From Flemingiibacterium sp045632605 (GTDB lineage Bacteria; Bacillota; Clostridia; Oscillospirales; CAG-272), in NCBI GenBank assembly GCA_045632605.1, contig JAZQXA010000001.1, positions 1 through 34,634 on the forward strand: a stretch of DNA of 34,634 nucleotides. The letters run 5' to 3'. Below the pieces are notes generated by a model. It did not search any database, was not told the origin of the DNA, and saw only the letters and a program-made list of their open reading frames with translations. Below, one piece after another: positions 1-8,170 of this stretch. Position 1 is the first letter of the stretch. Each line of letters opens with the position of its first letter. Position numbers and translations under genes: made by a program.

Positions 1-2853
1 TACAGCATTGGATAAAATATAAGGAAGAGTACGAACCTTGAAGGAAATCTTATATGTTGTACCGCTTGTATACTTGTCGGGAGTCTTATCCTGATAAATG
101 AGATTATCCTGACCGCTGTCACGTCCAAAGAAGTGTACATAGCCGTACTCCTCGGGGTATGCAACGGTTACGTCCTTGTCATATCCGACAGTGACGAGCG
201 TTTCGGGCTTGAGTGCATCTGCAAGCGCTGCTTCAGCCGCAGCAAGTATATCATAGTTTTCAACAAGTGCCTGCTTTTCCTCGGAAAGTGCATCGTATGC
301 ATTGCGTGCTGCTGCAACTCTTGCCTCAACTCCGTCGGAAATTTCGCCGATCTTACCGATGAGGGTTTCAACCTCAACAACATCGGGGTTTCCAAGCTTC
401 TTTTCAGCAGAAAGAAGCACGTCATAATTTGAAACGAGAGGCTTCTTTTCGTCGTCGAGTGCGTCATAAGCATTGCGTGCTCTTTCGATCATCACTTCAA
501 CGCCGCTAACTACTTCGCCGATATAACGGATGAGATTTTCAACCTCGGCAACATCGGCGTCAACCTTTGCCGCACTGCGGTTGATAGTAAATGTATCAAC
601 CACGGTCATATCGGTTGTACGGTATGTGGTTATTGTAAAGCTTGTATCAGTAACAGTTGCCTTTGAAATGTTGGGAACTCTTTCCTGATTACGCACTGCG
701 ATGTAAGGATATTCGGTTTCTTTAAGGTTATAATATCCGCTTCCGGATGCCGAATTGAAGGTTACATAGAGTATACCGTCAGGATCGGTTGCAGAAGAAT
801 AATTTTCGTCATCATATGCCGCGATGTCGGTTATGGGCGTGAAAGCGTCCATTAAATATGTACGGCAATATGTGTGGTCATGTCCCATGAGAACAACGTC
901 GATGTCAAGCTCGTCAAGAACGGGAACCATTCTCTCTCTGAGCGAAAGAACATCGTCATATTCCGCATGAAGTCCGGTGCTGAATATTGAATGATGGAAT
1001 GTAACAACCTTCCACGAAGCGTTCGGATTGGCCTCAACAGCCGCCTGCATGAACGCTCTGTGATCGGCAACACAGGTGTGGTTTACGTTAAGGTTTATAA
1101 AGAGAACATTATTGTAAACAAACCACGAGTCACCGCCACCGTCATTTGTTGCACAGCTGTCAGTCGGGCCCTGATTCGGGAGATTGTAGTGTTCCAGGAT
1201 TAGCGAGTTTTTGTCAGCCCATACGCTGTTATAGCTGTCGTGGTTACCGACAACGTCAACTGTCGGAAGATTTCTGAGGTTGTTGTGGTCGAGATATGCG
1301 TCCCAGAACGATTCGGTTCCGGCTGACTGAACATGGTCGCCCGCAACGAGCATGAAATCTGTTCCTTCAAAAACAGCATTTTCATTAACAATCGAAAGAG
1401 TATTTTCCCAGCCTGCCTTGTCAGCGTCAATACCGTTGGTGCCTCCGAGCTGAGGGTCACCGGCAATGGCAAATGAGAAGCTGCCAACAGGTGCACCGGT
1501 TGTGAAGCTGTAAATTGCAGATTCATTCTCGCCGGTTACAATCTGATATGAATATTCAGTGTTTGCTTCGAGGTTTTCAGCAACCACTTTATTATAATAA
1601 TCAATGCCGTTTCTTGCAAGTGTTGCCGCTGCCGAGGGAATTTCAGCTGCGTCGGCAGGCATCTCACCGTCAACAAGCTCACTTGTTTTGGCGATATAGA
1701 GCGTTCCGGGAACAGCACTTGCCGCGTGCCATGTGAAGTTCATCTCGGAATAATCAGCACCGATGTTTACAACAATATTGCTGTGCATAGTATCGCTTGG
1801 AATATCCTCACCCTGATAAGCTTCCTCCTGATAAAGGATAACGTTGTCAAACTCAAGCGGAATTGCCTTATCGAGAGAAAGAGTCAACTCGGAAGCAGTG
1901 GTTTCCTTCAAAATATTAATGAAGCCTGAAACATTCTCCCACTTATTTGTAACGGGAAGTGTTATTGTCTGTCCTGCAACAGAAACAGTTACATTACTGT
2001 CAATGTAAACCGGATTATCCAAATTGCTCATATCGAGCATATTTGCACGTACATCCGCGCTGAACTTGTATTTACCGGGTGTAAATACTGTTTCGCCAAA
2101 CGAGCCAACGATATTATTGCTGTTAGCTTCCGGAGCAGTATAGTGTGCAGATTCTGTCTGGCTATAAACATTCTCTGCCGCATTTCCGTTAAATTCTTTC
2201 CAATAAGCACCGTAGTATTTCGAGTAGTCAGTTCCGTTGCCATCATTAACAATCGAAAGTCCGGCAATGTCAATTCCGACGTTGAACCACTTGTTGGTTG
2301 CACTTGCCTGGCGTCTGAATTCAAGATTGAAATTTCCTGCATAACTGCCGGTTGATGGGGTGGTTATCTGGTATGTATGCTTTACCCATTCCGATGTAAC
2401 AGGAATATAGCTGTCAATAGCAACACCAAAAGCTTGATTTGTCGGATAGTAGATAAGTCTTAAAAACTGATTGTATTTACCGTAGTTTTCATCATAGGTT
2501 TTACCATTTGCAAAAAGCGCAACCGGATCACGCTTTACATAGAATGAAATCGTCCATTTGGCATTGTTTCCGAAAGAAATATTAGGACTGCCAACGAACA
2601 TTGCGCCGGTACCGTTAAGACCGGAAATATGAGTATATTTAAACTCATCCGCGCCCTCTCCGGCAATCTCTTCAAAATTTGCAACGACGTCTTCGGTGAG
2701 AACACTGTCGCCTGCCGTCCATACGGCATTTTCTAGCAGATTAACTGTTTCATCGGAACCGATATCCGACGAATCTGCCATTGCTGTCAGCGGAAGTCCG
2801 GTTAAAATCAACACAGCCGCCAGCAAAAAGGATAAAAATCTTTTCTTTGCCAT
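1..2853 (-). CDS. Secreted purple-acid-phosphatase-like metallophosphoesterase, C-terminus beyond window
   Basis: Open frame of 951 codons running off the left edge. The ATG at 2853 follows AAGGAG at 2864-2869. Residues 1-26 are a signal peptide (KKR, hydrophobic core, cleavage after AMA). Residues about 40-340 look like two beta-rich carbohydrate-binding-type modules. About 365-455 resembles the Fn3-like N-terminal domain of purple acid phosphatases (NFTWHA near its start, EYSYQI near its end). The calcineurin-like catalytic domain follows, with GDPQ (465-468), GDH (505-507), GNHD (536-539), HH (620-621) and GHDH (657-660), so the metal ligands look complete. Two 57-residue repeats lie at 768-881, followed by the start of another module. 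It probably hydrolyses phosphomonoesters or phosphodiesters outside the cell; the substrate is unknown. It is divergent from an AraC-family gene, which could control it. The family call is firm, the exact activity is not. Confidence 0.88.
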   Translation of the reverse strand, partial: MAKKRFLSFLLAAVLILTGLPLTAMADSSDIGSDETVNLLENAVWTAGDSVLTEDVVANFEEIAGEGADEFKYTHISGLNGTGAMFVGSPNISFGNNAKWTISFYVKRDPVALFANGKTYDENYGKYNQFLRLIYYPTNQAFGVAIDSYIPVTSEWVKHTYQITTPSTGSYAGNFNLEFRRQASATNKWFNVGIDIAGLSIVNDGNGTDYSKYYGAYWKEFNGNAAENVYSQTESAHYTAPEANSNNIVGSFGETVFTPGKYKFSADVRANMLDMSNLDNPVYIDSNVTVSVAGQTITLPVTNKWENVSGFINILKETTASELTLSLDKAIPLEFDNVILYQEEAYQGEDIPSDTMHSNIVVNIGADYSEMNFTWHAASAVPGTLYIAKTSELVDGEMPADAAEIPSAAATLARNGIDYYNKVVAENLEANTEYSYQIVTGENESAIYSFTTGAPVGSFSFAIAGDPQLGGTNGIDADKAGWENTLSIVNENAVFEGTDFMLVAGDHVQSAGTESFWDAYLDHNNLRNLPTVDVVGNHDSYNSVWADKNSLILEHYNLPNQGPTDSCATNDGGGDSWFVYNNVLFINLNVNHTCVADHRAFMQAAVEANPNASWKVVTFHHSIFSTGLHAEYDDVLSLRERMVPVLDELDIDVVLMGHDHTYCRTYLMDAFTPITDIAAYDDENYSSATDPDGILYVTFNSASGSGYYNLKETEYPYIAVRNQERVPNISKATVTDTSFTITTYRTTDMTVVDTFTINRSAAKVDADVAEVENLIRYIGEVVSGVEVMIERARNAYDALDDEKKPLVSNYDVLLSAEKKLGNPDVVEVETLIGKIGEISDGVEARVAAARNAYDALSEEKQALVENYDILAAAEAALADALKPETLVTVGYDKDVTVAYPEEYGYVHFFGRDSGQDNLIYQDKTPDKYTSGTTYKISFKVRTLPYILSNAV
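211..552 (-). repeat. Two tandem 57-residue protein repeats in the secreted phosphoesterase
   Basis: Codons 768-824 (552-382) and 825-881 (381-211) encode two copies of the same module. Each opens with V.EVE.LI..IGE, then has ARNAYDAL followed by E-K, LV.NYD and an AE-rich helix end. Such helical repeats are typical of spacer or cell-surface-associated regions of Clostridia exoproteins. The role here (spacer or wall interaction) is inference. Confidence 0.8.
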
Positions 2854-3040
2854 GTGTATTCTCCTTATTAAAAAATATTTATATAAACGCAAGTCAAGCT
2901 GCGAATATATCAGGATAGAAATATTGAGTTTTACATTTTCAATGGAAAATCTTCACTTATATCATCTCAAAGATAAAAAATAAGCTAACAATGTTCCGAT
3001 TGCATAAATTTTATTGTTTTTTCGTTTTTTTGGCAAAAAT
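2854..3040. other. AT-rich leader between the divergent phosphoesterase and AraC genes
   Basis: This is the left part of a 390-base gene-free stretch (2854-3243). It holds the ribosome binding site of the secreted phosphoesterase and long A/T runs. I found no convincing sigma-A promoter for the minus-strand gene; the best -35/-10 pairs have poor spacing. The right part, from about 3044, belongs to the duplicated AraC promoter unit. Confidence 0.5.
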
Positions 3041-3171
3041 ATTAAAGTTATGCAGTAAAACAATCATTGTTTATAAATAATCAACAAAGCACTTACCAAT
3101 TAAGGCAATCAACTCTATGATTTTATTTTACCGATTCAGCGTATATATGTCAATAAACCAGATTAACATTC

Positions 3172-3200
3172 TTGACAAATTTGTCATAATGTGATATGAT
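3172..3200 (+). promoter_or_regulatory. Extended sigma-A promoter with overlapping palindromic operator (AraC copy 1)
   Basis: TTGACA at 3172-3177, a 17-base spacer, and TATGAT at 3195-3200 preceded by TGa at 3192-3194 (extended -10). A perfect 14-base palindrome, TGACAAATTTGTCA (3173-3186), overlaps the -35, where a bound dimer would block polymerase. GGAGG at 3230-3234 sits nine bases before the ATG. Which protein binds the palindrome is unknown. Confidence 0.75.
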
Positions 3201-3243
3201 AATTACAGGCAGTCAACGATAGCATATACGGAGGTATTTCAAA

Positions 3244-4086
3244 ATGCAAACATATGAACTCCAATCTCTGCCAATTATCAGTGTGGCGCATATTTTCAGT
3301 GCCAACGCTTTTTCAGCTAAATTCAATCCGACAATTGATTTCATAGAGGTTTCTCATATAACGGAAGGGGAAAGTAGATTTAAATACAGAGGGCAGCCGC
3401 AAATCGGCAAGAAGGGCGATATCATCTGCGCCGTTCGCGATTCAGAGCCGTTCTTTTCAGAGTGGGACAGCTTTTATGAGGAGCACACGGTGAAAGCCTA
3501 TGTAAATTGGAAAGCACTTGAAGACTGCACAAAAGGCTTGTATCTCCCAATGAGAATAAGTCAGGGACCGGACACAAAAGTTATCGAGTCCATAATTGAT
3601 CAGATGATTCACGACCAACTGCTTTTCAAAGATTCACCGACGCGCGGAGCCACAATGTTTATGAACCTGCTTTGTGAAATAGACAAAGTTGCCAGAGCAT
3701 CAAAAGAGTTGGATATACCGGGTGAAATACTCTATACACAGCGCGCAAAGGAATTTATTCAGCAAAACATACATCTCCCGATAAGTCAGGCAAGTATCGC
3801 CGAGCATCTTTCAATTTCCCCCGGATACCTTTGCAAAATTTTTAAGAAAGCGGAAGGCTGCAGCATAAAAAGATATATAAACACAGAAAAGCTTCAATCA
3901 ATAAAAATGCTGATGAAAACCGAACACCTTGCACTGTATGAAGCCGCAGCACATTTCGGATACAGCGATCCGAACTATGTCAGCCGTCTTTTCAAGAAAT
4001 ACTACGGCTATAACATTACAAATAAGCGAAACGGCGATCCGGAAACTATGAAGCAATTAAAGGAGTTCGGTGAAGTGATAAAATAA
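3244..4086 (+). CDS. AraC-family transcriptional regulator (tandem copy 1)
   Basis: 280 residues. The ATG has GGAGG nine bases upstream. Residues about 1-110 form a beta-rich cupin-like sensor of the AraC-binding type (DFIEVSHITEGE, then KKGDI). Residues about 170-262 carry the double helix-turn-helix (ISQASIAEHLSISPGYLCKIFKK, then FGYSDPNYVSRLFKKYYG). It presumably binds a small ligand and activates or represses nearby promoters. The next gene is a clear tandem duplicate, very close in the DNA-binding half and much more diverged in the sensor half. Its position divergent from the secreted phosphoesterase makes that gene a candidate target, by inference only. Confidence 0.9.
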   Translation: MQTYELQSLPIISVAHIFSANAFSAKFNPTIDFIEVSHITEGESRFKYRGQPQIGKKGDIICAVRDSEPFFSEWDSFYEEHTVKAYVNWKALEDCTKGLYLPMRISQGPDTKVIESIIDQMIHDQLLFKDSPTRGATMFMNLLCEIDKVARASKELDIPGEILYTQRAKEFIQQNIHLPISQASIAEHLSISPGYLCKIFKKAEGCSIKRYINTEKLQSIKMLMKTEHLALYEAAAHFGYSDPNYVSRLFKKYYGYNITNKRNGDPETMKQLKEFGEVIK

Positions 4087-4265
4087 GTGATTTGTTCAAT
4101 TAAGTATATCTCACCGAAAATAGCAATATCGCTTAATTAAGTTACGCTGTAAAACAGTCATTATTTCCAAATAATCAACATAACACTTGACTATTAAAGC
4201 AATTAACGCTATAATTTTATTTTACCGATTTCGCGCAAATATGTCAATGAATCAAGTTAGCAATC

Positions 4266-4294
4266 TTGACAAAATTGACATTATATATTATACT
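4266..4294 (+). promoter_or_regulatory. Sigma-A promoter of AraC copy 2 (duplicated, operator altered)
   Basis: TTGACA at 4266-4271, a 17-base spacer, and TATACT at 4289-4294. The surrounding DNA (about 4139-4290) is a diverged copy of about 3044-3200 upstream of copy 1. The element that is palindromic in copy 1 is here a direct repeat: TTGACA at 4266-4271 and again at 4275-4280. The ribosome binding site is weaker (AAAGGTG, 4317-4323). Confidence 0.7.
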
Positions 4295-4330
4295 TAATAT
4301 CAAATAATTCCAACACAAAGGTGTTTCAGT

Positions 4331-5176
4331 ATGCAAACATATGAGCTTAAATCCTTACCAATTATAAAAACCGCACATATTTTCAGCACCGATGCATTTT
4401 CCGCCAAATTTACAGTAGTACCGCACGATTTTATAGAAGTTTCAATCTTGACGGAAGGTACATTTACTTTTGAATATAACAGCCAAATGTATACCATCAA
4501 AAAGGGCGATATCGCCTGTGTTGCGAGAGATACAACGCCATTCAGTTCAATGAGCGACTCCTATTTTAAATTTCACAGCGTCAAAGCCGAGGTTAAATGG
4601 GAAGCCATTGAAAACAGCACCAAGGGACTTTATCTGCCAACGGTAATTCCTCAAGGGCCCGGAACAAAAACAATCGAAAATCTGGTTGACCAACTGATTC
4701 ACGACCAACTTCTTTTCAAAGATTCCCCAACGCGCGGTGCATCAATATTTATAGATCTGCTCTGTGAAATAGACAAAGTTGCCAGAGAATCAAAAAAGCT
4801 GCATATACCGAGCGAAACACTCTATACACAGCGTGCAAAGGAATTTATACAAAAAAACATGCATCTGCCAATCAGTCAAAAAAGCATTGCAGAGAAGCTT
4901 TCGATTTCTCCCGAATATCTTTGCAGAGTTTTTAAAAAGGTAGAGGGCTGCAGCCTGAAAAAATATGCCAACACGGAAAAACTGAAATCAATAAAATCAC
5001 TGATGGAAACAGAGAATCTTCAGCTATGCGAAGCCGCCGCACGGTTCGGATACAGTGATCCGAATTATGTCAGCCGTCTTTTCAAGAAATACTACGGCTA
5101 TAACATTACAAACAAGCGAAACGGCGATCCGGAAATTATGAATCAGTTAAAGGAGTTCGGCGAGATAAGAAAATAA
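4331..5176 (+). CDS. AraC-family transcriptional regulator (tandem copy 2)
   Basis: 281 residues, the same architecture as its upstream neighbour: a cupin-like sensor at about 1-112 and a double helix-turn-helix at about 172-263. The C-terminal stretch FGYSDPNYVSRLFKKYYG onward is identical to copy 1 through the following 11 residues. The sensor half differs at roughly half of its positions. This pattern suggests two regulators that recognise similar DNA but respond to different signals. The gene has its own promoter and ends three bases into a terminator region, so it can be expressed alone. No target is visible beyond the neighbouring genes. Confidence 0.9.
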   Translation: MQTYELKSLPIIKTAHIFSTDAFSAKFTVVPHDFIEVSILTEGTFTFEYNSQMYTIKKGDIACVARDTTPFSSMSDSYFKFHSVKAEVKWEAIENSTKGLYLPTVIPQGPGTKTIENLVDQLIHDQLLFKDSPTRGASIFIDLLCEIDKVARESKKLHIPSETLYTQRAKEFIQKNMHLPISQKSIAEKLSISPEYLCRVFKKVEGCSLKKYANTEKLKSIKSLMETENLQLCEAAARFGYSDPNYVSRLFKKYYGYNITNKRNGDPEIMNQLKEFGEIRK

Positions 5177-5177
5177 T

Positions 5178-5205
5178 GAGCCCGGTGCAACACCGAGCTC
5201 ATTTG
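5178..5205 (+). terminator. Intrinsic terminator after the AraC pair
   Basis: Ten-base stem with one mismatch: GAGCCCGGTG at 5178-5187, loop CAA, CACCGAGCTC at 5191-5200. A modest T-containing tail follows. It begins two bases after the stop codon of AraC copy 2 and separates it from the convergent regulator gene. Confidence 0.7.
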
Positions 5206-5300
5206 CATTTTACCTGAATATTATATTTATGCGAAACTTTCAGGCTCACCTCAAAGGTTTGACTGCTGATTTTGCTAACCCGATTTTCTGCCGAGTTTCA

Positions 5301-6533
5301 CTAAAAATTTTTCTTATACTGTGTGGGAGTCAAACCATACTGCTTTTTAAAAAGCTTTATAAAATAATTCACATCAATAATCCCGCATTCCTCTGCAACA
5401 GCCTGAATTTGTTTATCGGAATGTGAAAGAACAAGCGCCGCATACTCCATTCGTTTTCTATTAACATATGAAGTAAGTGTTTCACCGCACTCTTTTTTAA
5501 AAGCGGCTGAAAGATAGCTTGCATTAACATTCATAAGCGATGATATATGTTTTAGTGACAGATCTGCCGCCAGATCATATGAAATCAATGTTATAACGCG
5601 TCCGACAAGGCTGGAATATTTTTTAAGCGAATGCTCCTTGACAAGCAGACAGTATTTTCGAATCATTTCATTTTGCAGATTCAAGCCGTCTTCCAGCGAA
5701 TAAATCGTTTCAATTTTTCTTGCAAACTCTGACGACATACGGTTGATGTGAAACGGGTGAACCTCACCGTATTCCGCCGCCTTTCGCAGCAGCGTATTCA
5801 GTATAATTAAATAATTTTTACGATTTCTGAGCGAGTCTGAAAGCCGCTCCTCTGTACCATGATTGAAAACAGAGGCGGTAATCATATCCACCTTATGGAG
5901 TTTTCCCTTGCTTACGGCTTCAATAAGCTTTTTCTCGTTCTGATAGTTTTTCTCAATAATTTCAAGCGAAAGTGAATTGCCGTCTGTTTCTATATTTTCG
6001 AAAACGCCCGAGGTATAAACCGGACGGCGTTTATCCGGTATCTCATAGCTGACAGCTTCAACACTAAAATTATTTTCTCCGCCAAAAATAAAGCTTCCAA
6101 GAGTGTCCAATATACTGAACAGAATATTTTCCTCTTCAACAATCGGAAGACTTCTGTAATAATTTTTGAGCTGCTCGGTTTTAGATAAATCAAGCGATAG
6201 CTGTTCACTTTTTCTTTCGTAAAAATCGTCTTTGGGAAGCGACGGAATATACGGTCCCACAAAAAAATAACGGTTAGCATGAGCATCCGGAATTTTCAAG
6301 AAAATATAGTTACAGCGATATTCATCAAAAAAACGGTAAATTGTATTTTCCTTCGCCTCCGTCGGCGAATTAACAAGCAGCTTTGCGTAATTGGTTTCGC
6401 CGAACAGCATGGCACGAAGCCCACCGTCTATTTCACTTGAAATACAGTGCTCGGGAGCATCTACAATGTGACTCGCTATATGAAGCTTATTTAGCAATGC
6501 TATTACAAAATCAAGATTTTGTTGAATATCCAT
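5301..6533 (-). CDS. AraC-family regulator of the adjacent glycan-use genes
   Basis: 410 residues from the ATG at 6533. I prefer this start because GGGTGA lies five bases upstream, whereas the longer frame (to 6578) would include a good promoter (-10 at 6550-6555, -35 at 6573-6578). The first about 300 residues are a large sensor or dimerisation region with no motif I can name. The C-terminal about 100 residues are the double helix-turn-helix (LSLKHISSLMNVNASYLSAAF, truncated here, then NYFIKLFKKQYGLTP). It is transcribed divergently from the GPH symporter across 155 bases containing a 21-base-period direct repeat, the layout expected of an AraC-type activator of that operon. The inducer is likely the transported sugar, by inference. 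Confidence 0.88.
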   Translation of the reverse strand: MDIQQNLDFVIALLNKLHIASHIVDAPEHCISSEIDGGLRAMLFGETNYAKLLVNSPTEAKENTIYRFFDEYRCNYIFLKIPDAHANRYFFVGPYIPSLPKDDFYERKSEQLSLDLSKTEQLKNYYRSLPIVEEENILFSILDTLGSFIFGGENNFSVEAVSYEIPDKRRPVYTSGVFENIETDGNSLSLEIIEKNYQNEKKLIEAVSKGKLHKVDMITASVFNHGTEERLSDSLRNRKNYLIILNTLLRKAAEYGEVHPFHINRMSSEFARKIETIYSLEDGLNLQNEMIRKYCLLVKEHSLKKYSSLVGRVITLISYDLAADLSLKHISSLMNVNASYLSAAFKKECGETLTSYVNRKRMEYAALVLSHSDKQIQAVAEECGIIDVNYFIKLFKKQYGLTPTQYKKNF

Positions 6534-6549
6534 ATCATCACCCATACAT

Positions 6550-6578
6550 ATTATACAACAATTTTTATCAAAAATCAA
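6550..6578 (-). promoter_or_regulatory. Sigma-A promoter of the glycan-locus AraC regulator
   Basis: Read on the minus strand: TTGATT (6578-6573), a 17-base spacer, TATAAT (6555-6550). It predicts transcription starting just upstream of the ATG at 6533, giving a very short leader. It also rules out the longer reading frame that begins inside the -35. Confidence 0.6.
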
Positions 6579-6591
6579 TAAAATAACAAAA

Positions 6592-6649
6592 ATTATTCTA
6601 TAAATTCAAATTATTATTCTAACACAAACAGAAAATTATATGTTATAAT
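6592..6649 (+). promoter_or_regulatory. Putative AraC-type operator and promoter of the symporter operon
   Basis: The nine-base word ATTATTCTA occurs at 6592-6600 and 6613-6621, exactly 21 bases apart (two helical turns), with 15 of 21 positions matching over the full unit. The second copy touches the weak -35 (AACACA, 6621-6626). The -10 is TATAAT at 6644-6649 with an upstream TGt (extended -10). Direct half-sites two turns apart with one abutting the -35 is the established arrangement for AraC-type activation. That the 5301-6533 product binds here is inference. Confidence 0.6.
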
Positions 6650-6688
6650 TATTTTATCCATAAATATATTATAATTCGGAGGCAAGCT

Positions 6689-8104
6689 ATGAATAATCAT
6701 CTTTCTCCCCGTCCCTTCGGCGCGAGGGACAAGGTTGGCTATATGTTCGGAAATGTGGCCAACGACTTAACCTTCATTATGGCAAGTATGTTCCTTACCG
6801 TTTTTTATACCGACGTTCTGCATATCAACGCAGGGCTCGTTGGTGCAATGTTTCTCCTTTCCCGTATCGTTGATGCATTTACCGATACCGCAATGGGAAG
6901 AATTGCCGACAGGGTGAAAGCCGGTAAGGGCGGCAAATTCAAGCCGTGGCTCTTGCGTATGTGCGGCCCGGTGGCGCTTGCAAGCTTTCTTATGTATCAG
7001 ACGGCAATGGTTAACACTGACATGTGGCTTCGCGTTGTCTATATGTTTGTGACTTATCTGTTCTACGGAAGTATTTGCTACACTGCAATTAATATTCCCT
7101 ACGGTTCCATGGCATCGGTTATAAGCGCAGAAGCCGACCACCGTGCATCGCTTTCCACCTTCCGCGGGGTAGGCTCTCTTATTCCCCAGGTACTTGTTGG
7201 CGTTGTTATGCCAATGTTCCTCTTTGAAAAAGTCATGGTGGACGGTGAAGAGATAGAAGTAGCCGTACCCGGAGCATTTCCTATAGTCGCTCTTTCTCTT
7301 GCGATAGCAGCAGCAGGATGCTATCTGCTTTGCTACCGTATGTGCACCGAGCGTATAGCAGTCGATGACACAAAAAAGGAAAACGTAACCTTTGCGCAAA
7401 CCATTAAAGCTCTCCTTTCGAACCGTGCGCTTATCGGTATCGTAATCGTTTACATATCTTTTCTTGGCGCGCAGATGCTCAACCAGACTATTAATAACTA
7501 CATCTTCAAAGATTATTTTAACGACACCATGGGTCTTACCATCATTAACGCCGCCGGATTTGTTCCCGCGCTTGCACTTGCTCCTGCGGCAGTTCCGCTC
7601 TCCAGCAAATTCGGCAAAAAAGAAGTTGGCGTAGTTGCGGCGATTATGGGCTCTGTTTCCTATGCGCTTCTTTTCTTCCTCCATACAAGCAATATGTGGC
7701 TTTACGTAATTCTCAGCATTGTAGGCTCGCTCGGCTTCGGCTTGTTTAACCTTATCATCTGGGCATTCATAAGCGATATTATTGATGACCATGAGGTTAA
7801 GACCGGAGTTCGCGAGGACGGCACTATCTATGCGGTATGCTCATTCTCCCGTAAAATCGGGCAGGCCATTGCCTCTGCAATGGGTGCCTGGTCACTTGCA
7901 CTTATCGGATACGTTGAAGGTGCGGCAAAGCAGACCGAAGCTGTTAACAACGGCATTTATAATATTGCCACCTGCGTTCCGGCAATACTTTATATTGTTG
8001 TAGGCGTGGTGCTTGCTTTCGTATATACGCTCAACAAGAATAAAGTGCTTGAGAACGTAAAAATACTTAAAGAAAGAAATAACACAGAAAGCACTGACGC
8101 TTAA
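6689..8104 (+). CDS. GPH-family sugar:cation symporter (MFS superfamily)
   Basis: 471 residues, about 12 membrane segments. The ATG follows GGAGG at 6678-6682. The N-terminus (ARDKVGYMFGNVANDLTF), the first cytoplasmic loop (MGRIADR, then GKGGKFKPWLLR) and the central charged loop before about residue 230 fit the glycoside-pentoside-hexuronide symporter family (MelB/UidB/XynP type). It would import an oligosaccharide or glycoside with a cation. The next gene is a GH2 glycosidase 66 bases downstream, so the substrate is probably a beta-galactoside or a related beta-linked glycoside; the exact sugar cannot be read from sequence. Expression is probably controlled by the divergent AraC regulator. 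Confidence 0.92.
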   Translation: MNNHLSPRPFGARDKVGYMFGNVANDLTFIMASMFLTVFYTDVLHINAGLVGAMFLLSRIVDAFTDTAMGRIADRVKAGKGGKFKPWLLRMCGPVALASFLMYQTAMVNTDMWLRVVYMFVTYLFYGSICYTAINIPYGSMASVISAEADHRASLSTFRGVGSLIPQVLVGVVMPMFLFEKVMVDGEEIEVAVPGAFPIVALSLAIAAAGCYLLCYRMCTERIAVDDTKKENVTFAQTIKALLSNRALIGIVIVYISFLGAQMLNQTINNYIFKDYFNDTMGLTIINAAGFVPALALAPAAVPLSSKFGKKEVGVVAAIMGSVSYALLFFLHTSNMWLYVILSIVGSLGFGLFNLIIWAFISDIIDDHEVKTGVREDGTIYAVCSFSRKIGQAIASAMGAWSLALIGYVEGAAKQTEAVNNGIYNIATCVPAILYIVVGVVLAFVYTLNKNKVLENVKILKERNNTESTDA

Positions 8105-8117
8105 TTCGTCAATACAA

Positions 8118-8144
8118 GGGGAGTGTCCGTGAAGGGCACTCCCC
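8118..8144 (+). terminator. Intercistronic hairpin between symporter and GH2 gene
   Basis: GGGGAGTG (8118-8125) pairs with CACTCCCC (8137-8144), extended by two more pairs after a bulge, and is followed by ATTTTC. It lies between the symporter stop and the GH2 ribosome binding site. It may be a partial terminator or an mRNA-stabilising stem that sets the transporter-to-enzyme ratio. It also covers an in-frame GTG at 8123, arguing against that codon as a start. Confidence 0.6.
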
Positions 8145-8170
8145 ATTTTCTGAAAAGGAGAATAAATTCA

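Noticed and set aside
4098..4138. AT-rich inverted repeat after AraC copy 1
   Set aside because: Only seven A/T-rich pairs plus a weak inner match and no T tract, so not called a terminator.
6767..7792. 341-codon open frame antisense to the symporter
   Set aside because: It lies wholly inside the well-supported GPH gene, has no ribosome binding site, and its Lys/His/Asn/Cys-rich composition is that of an antisense shadow.
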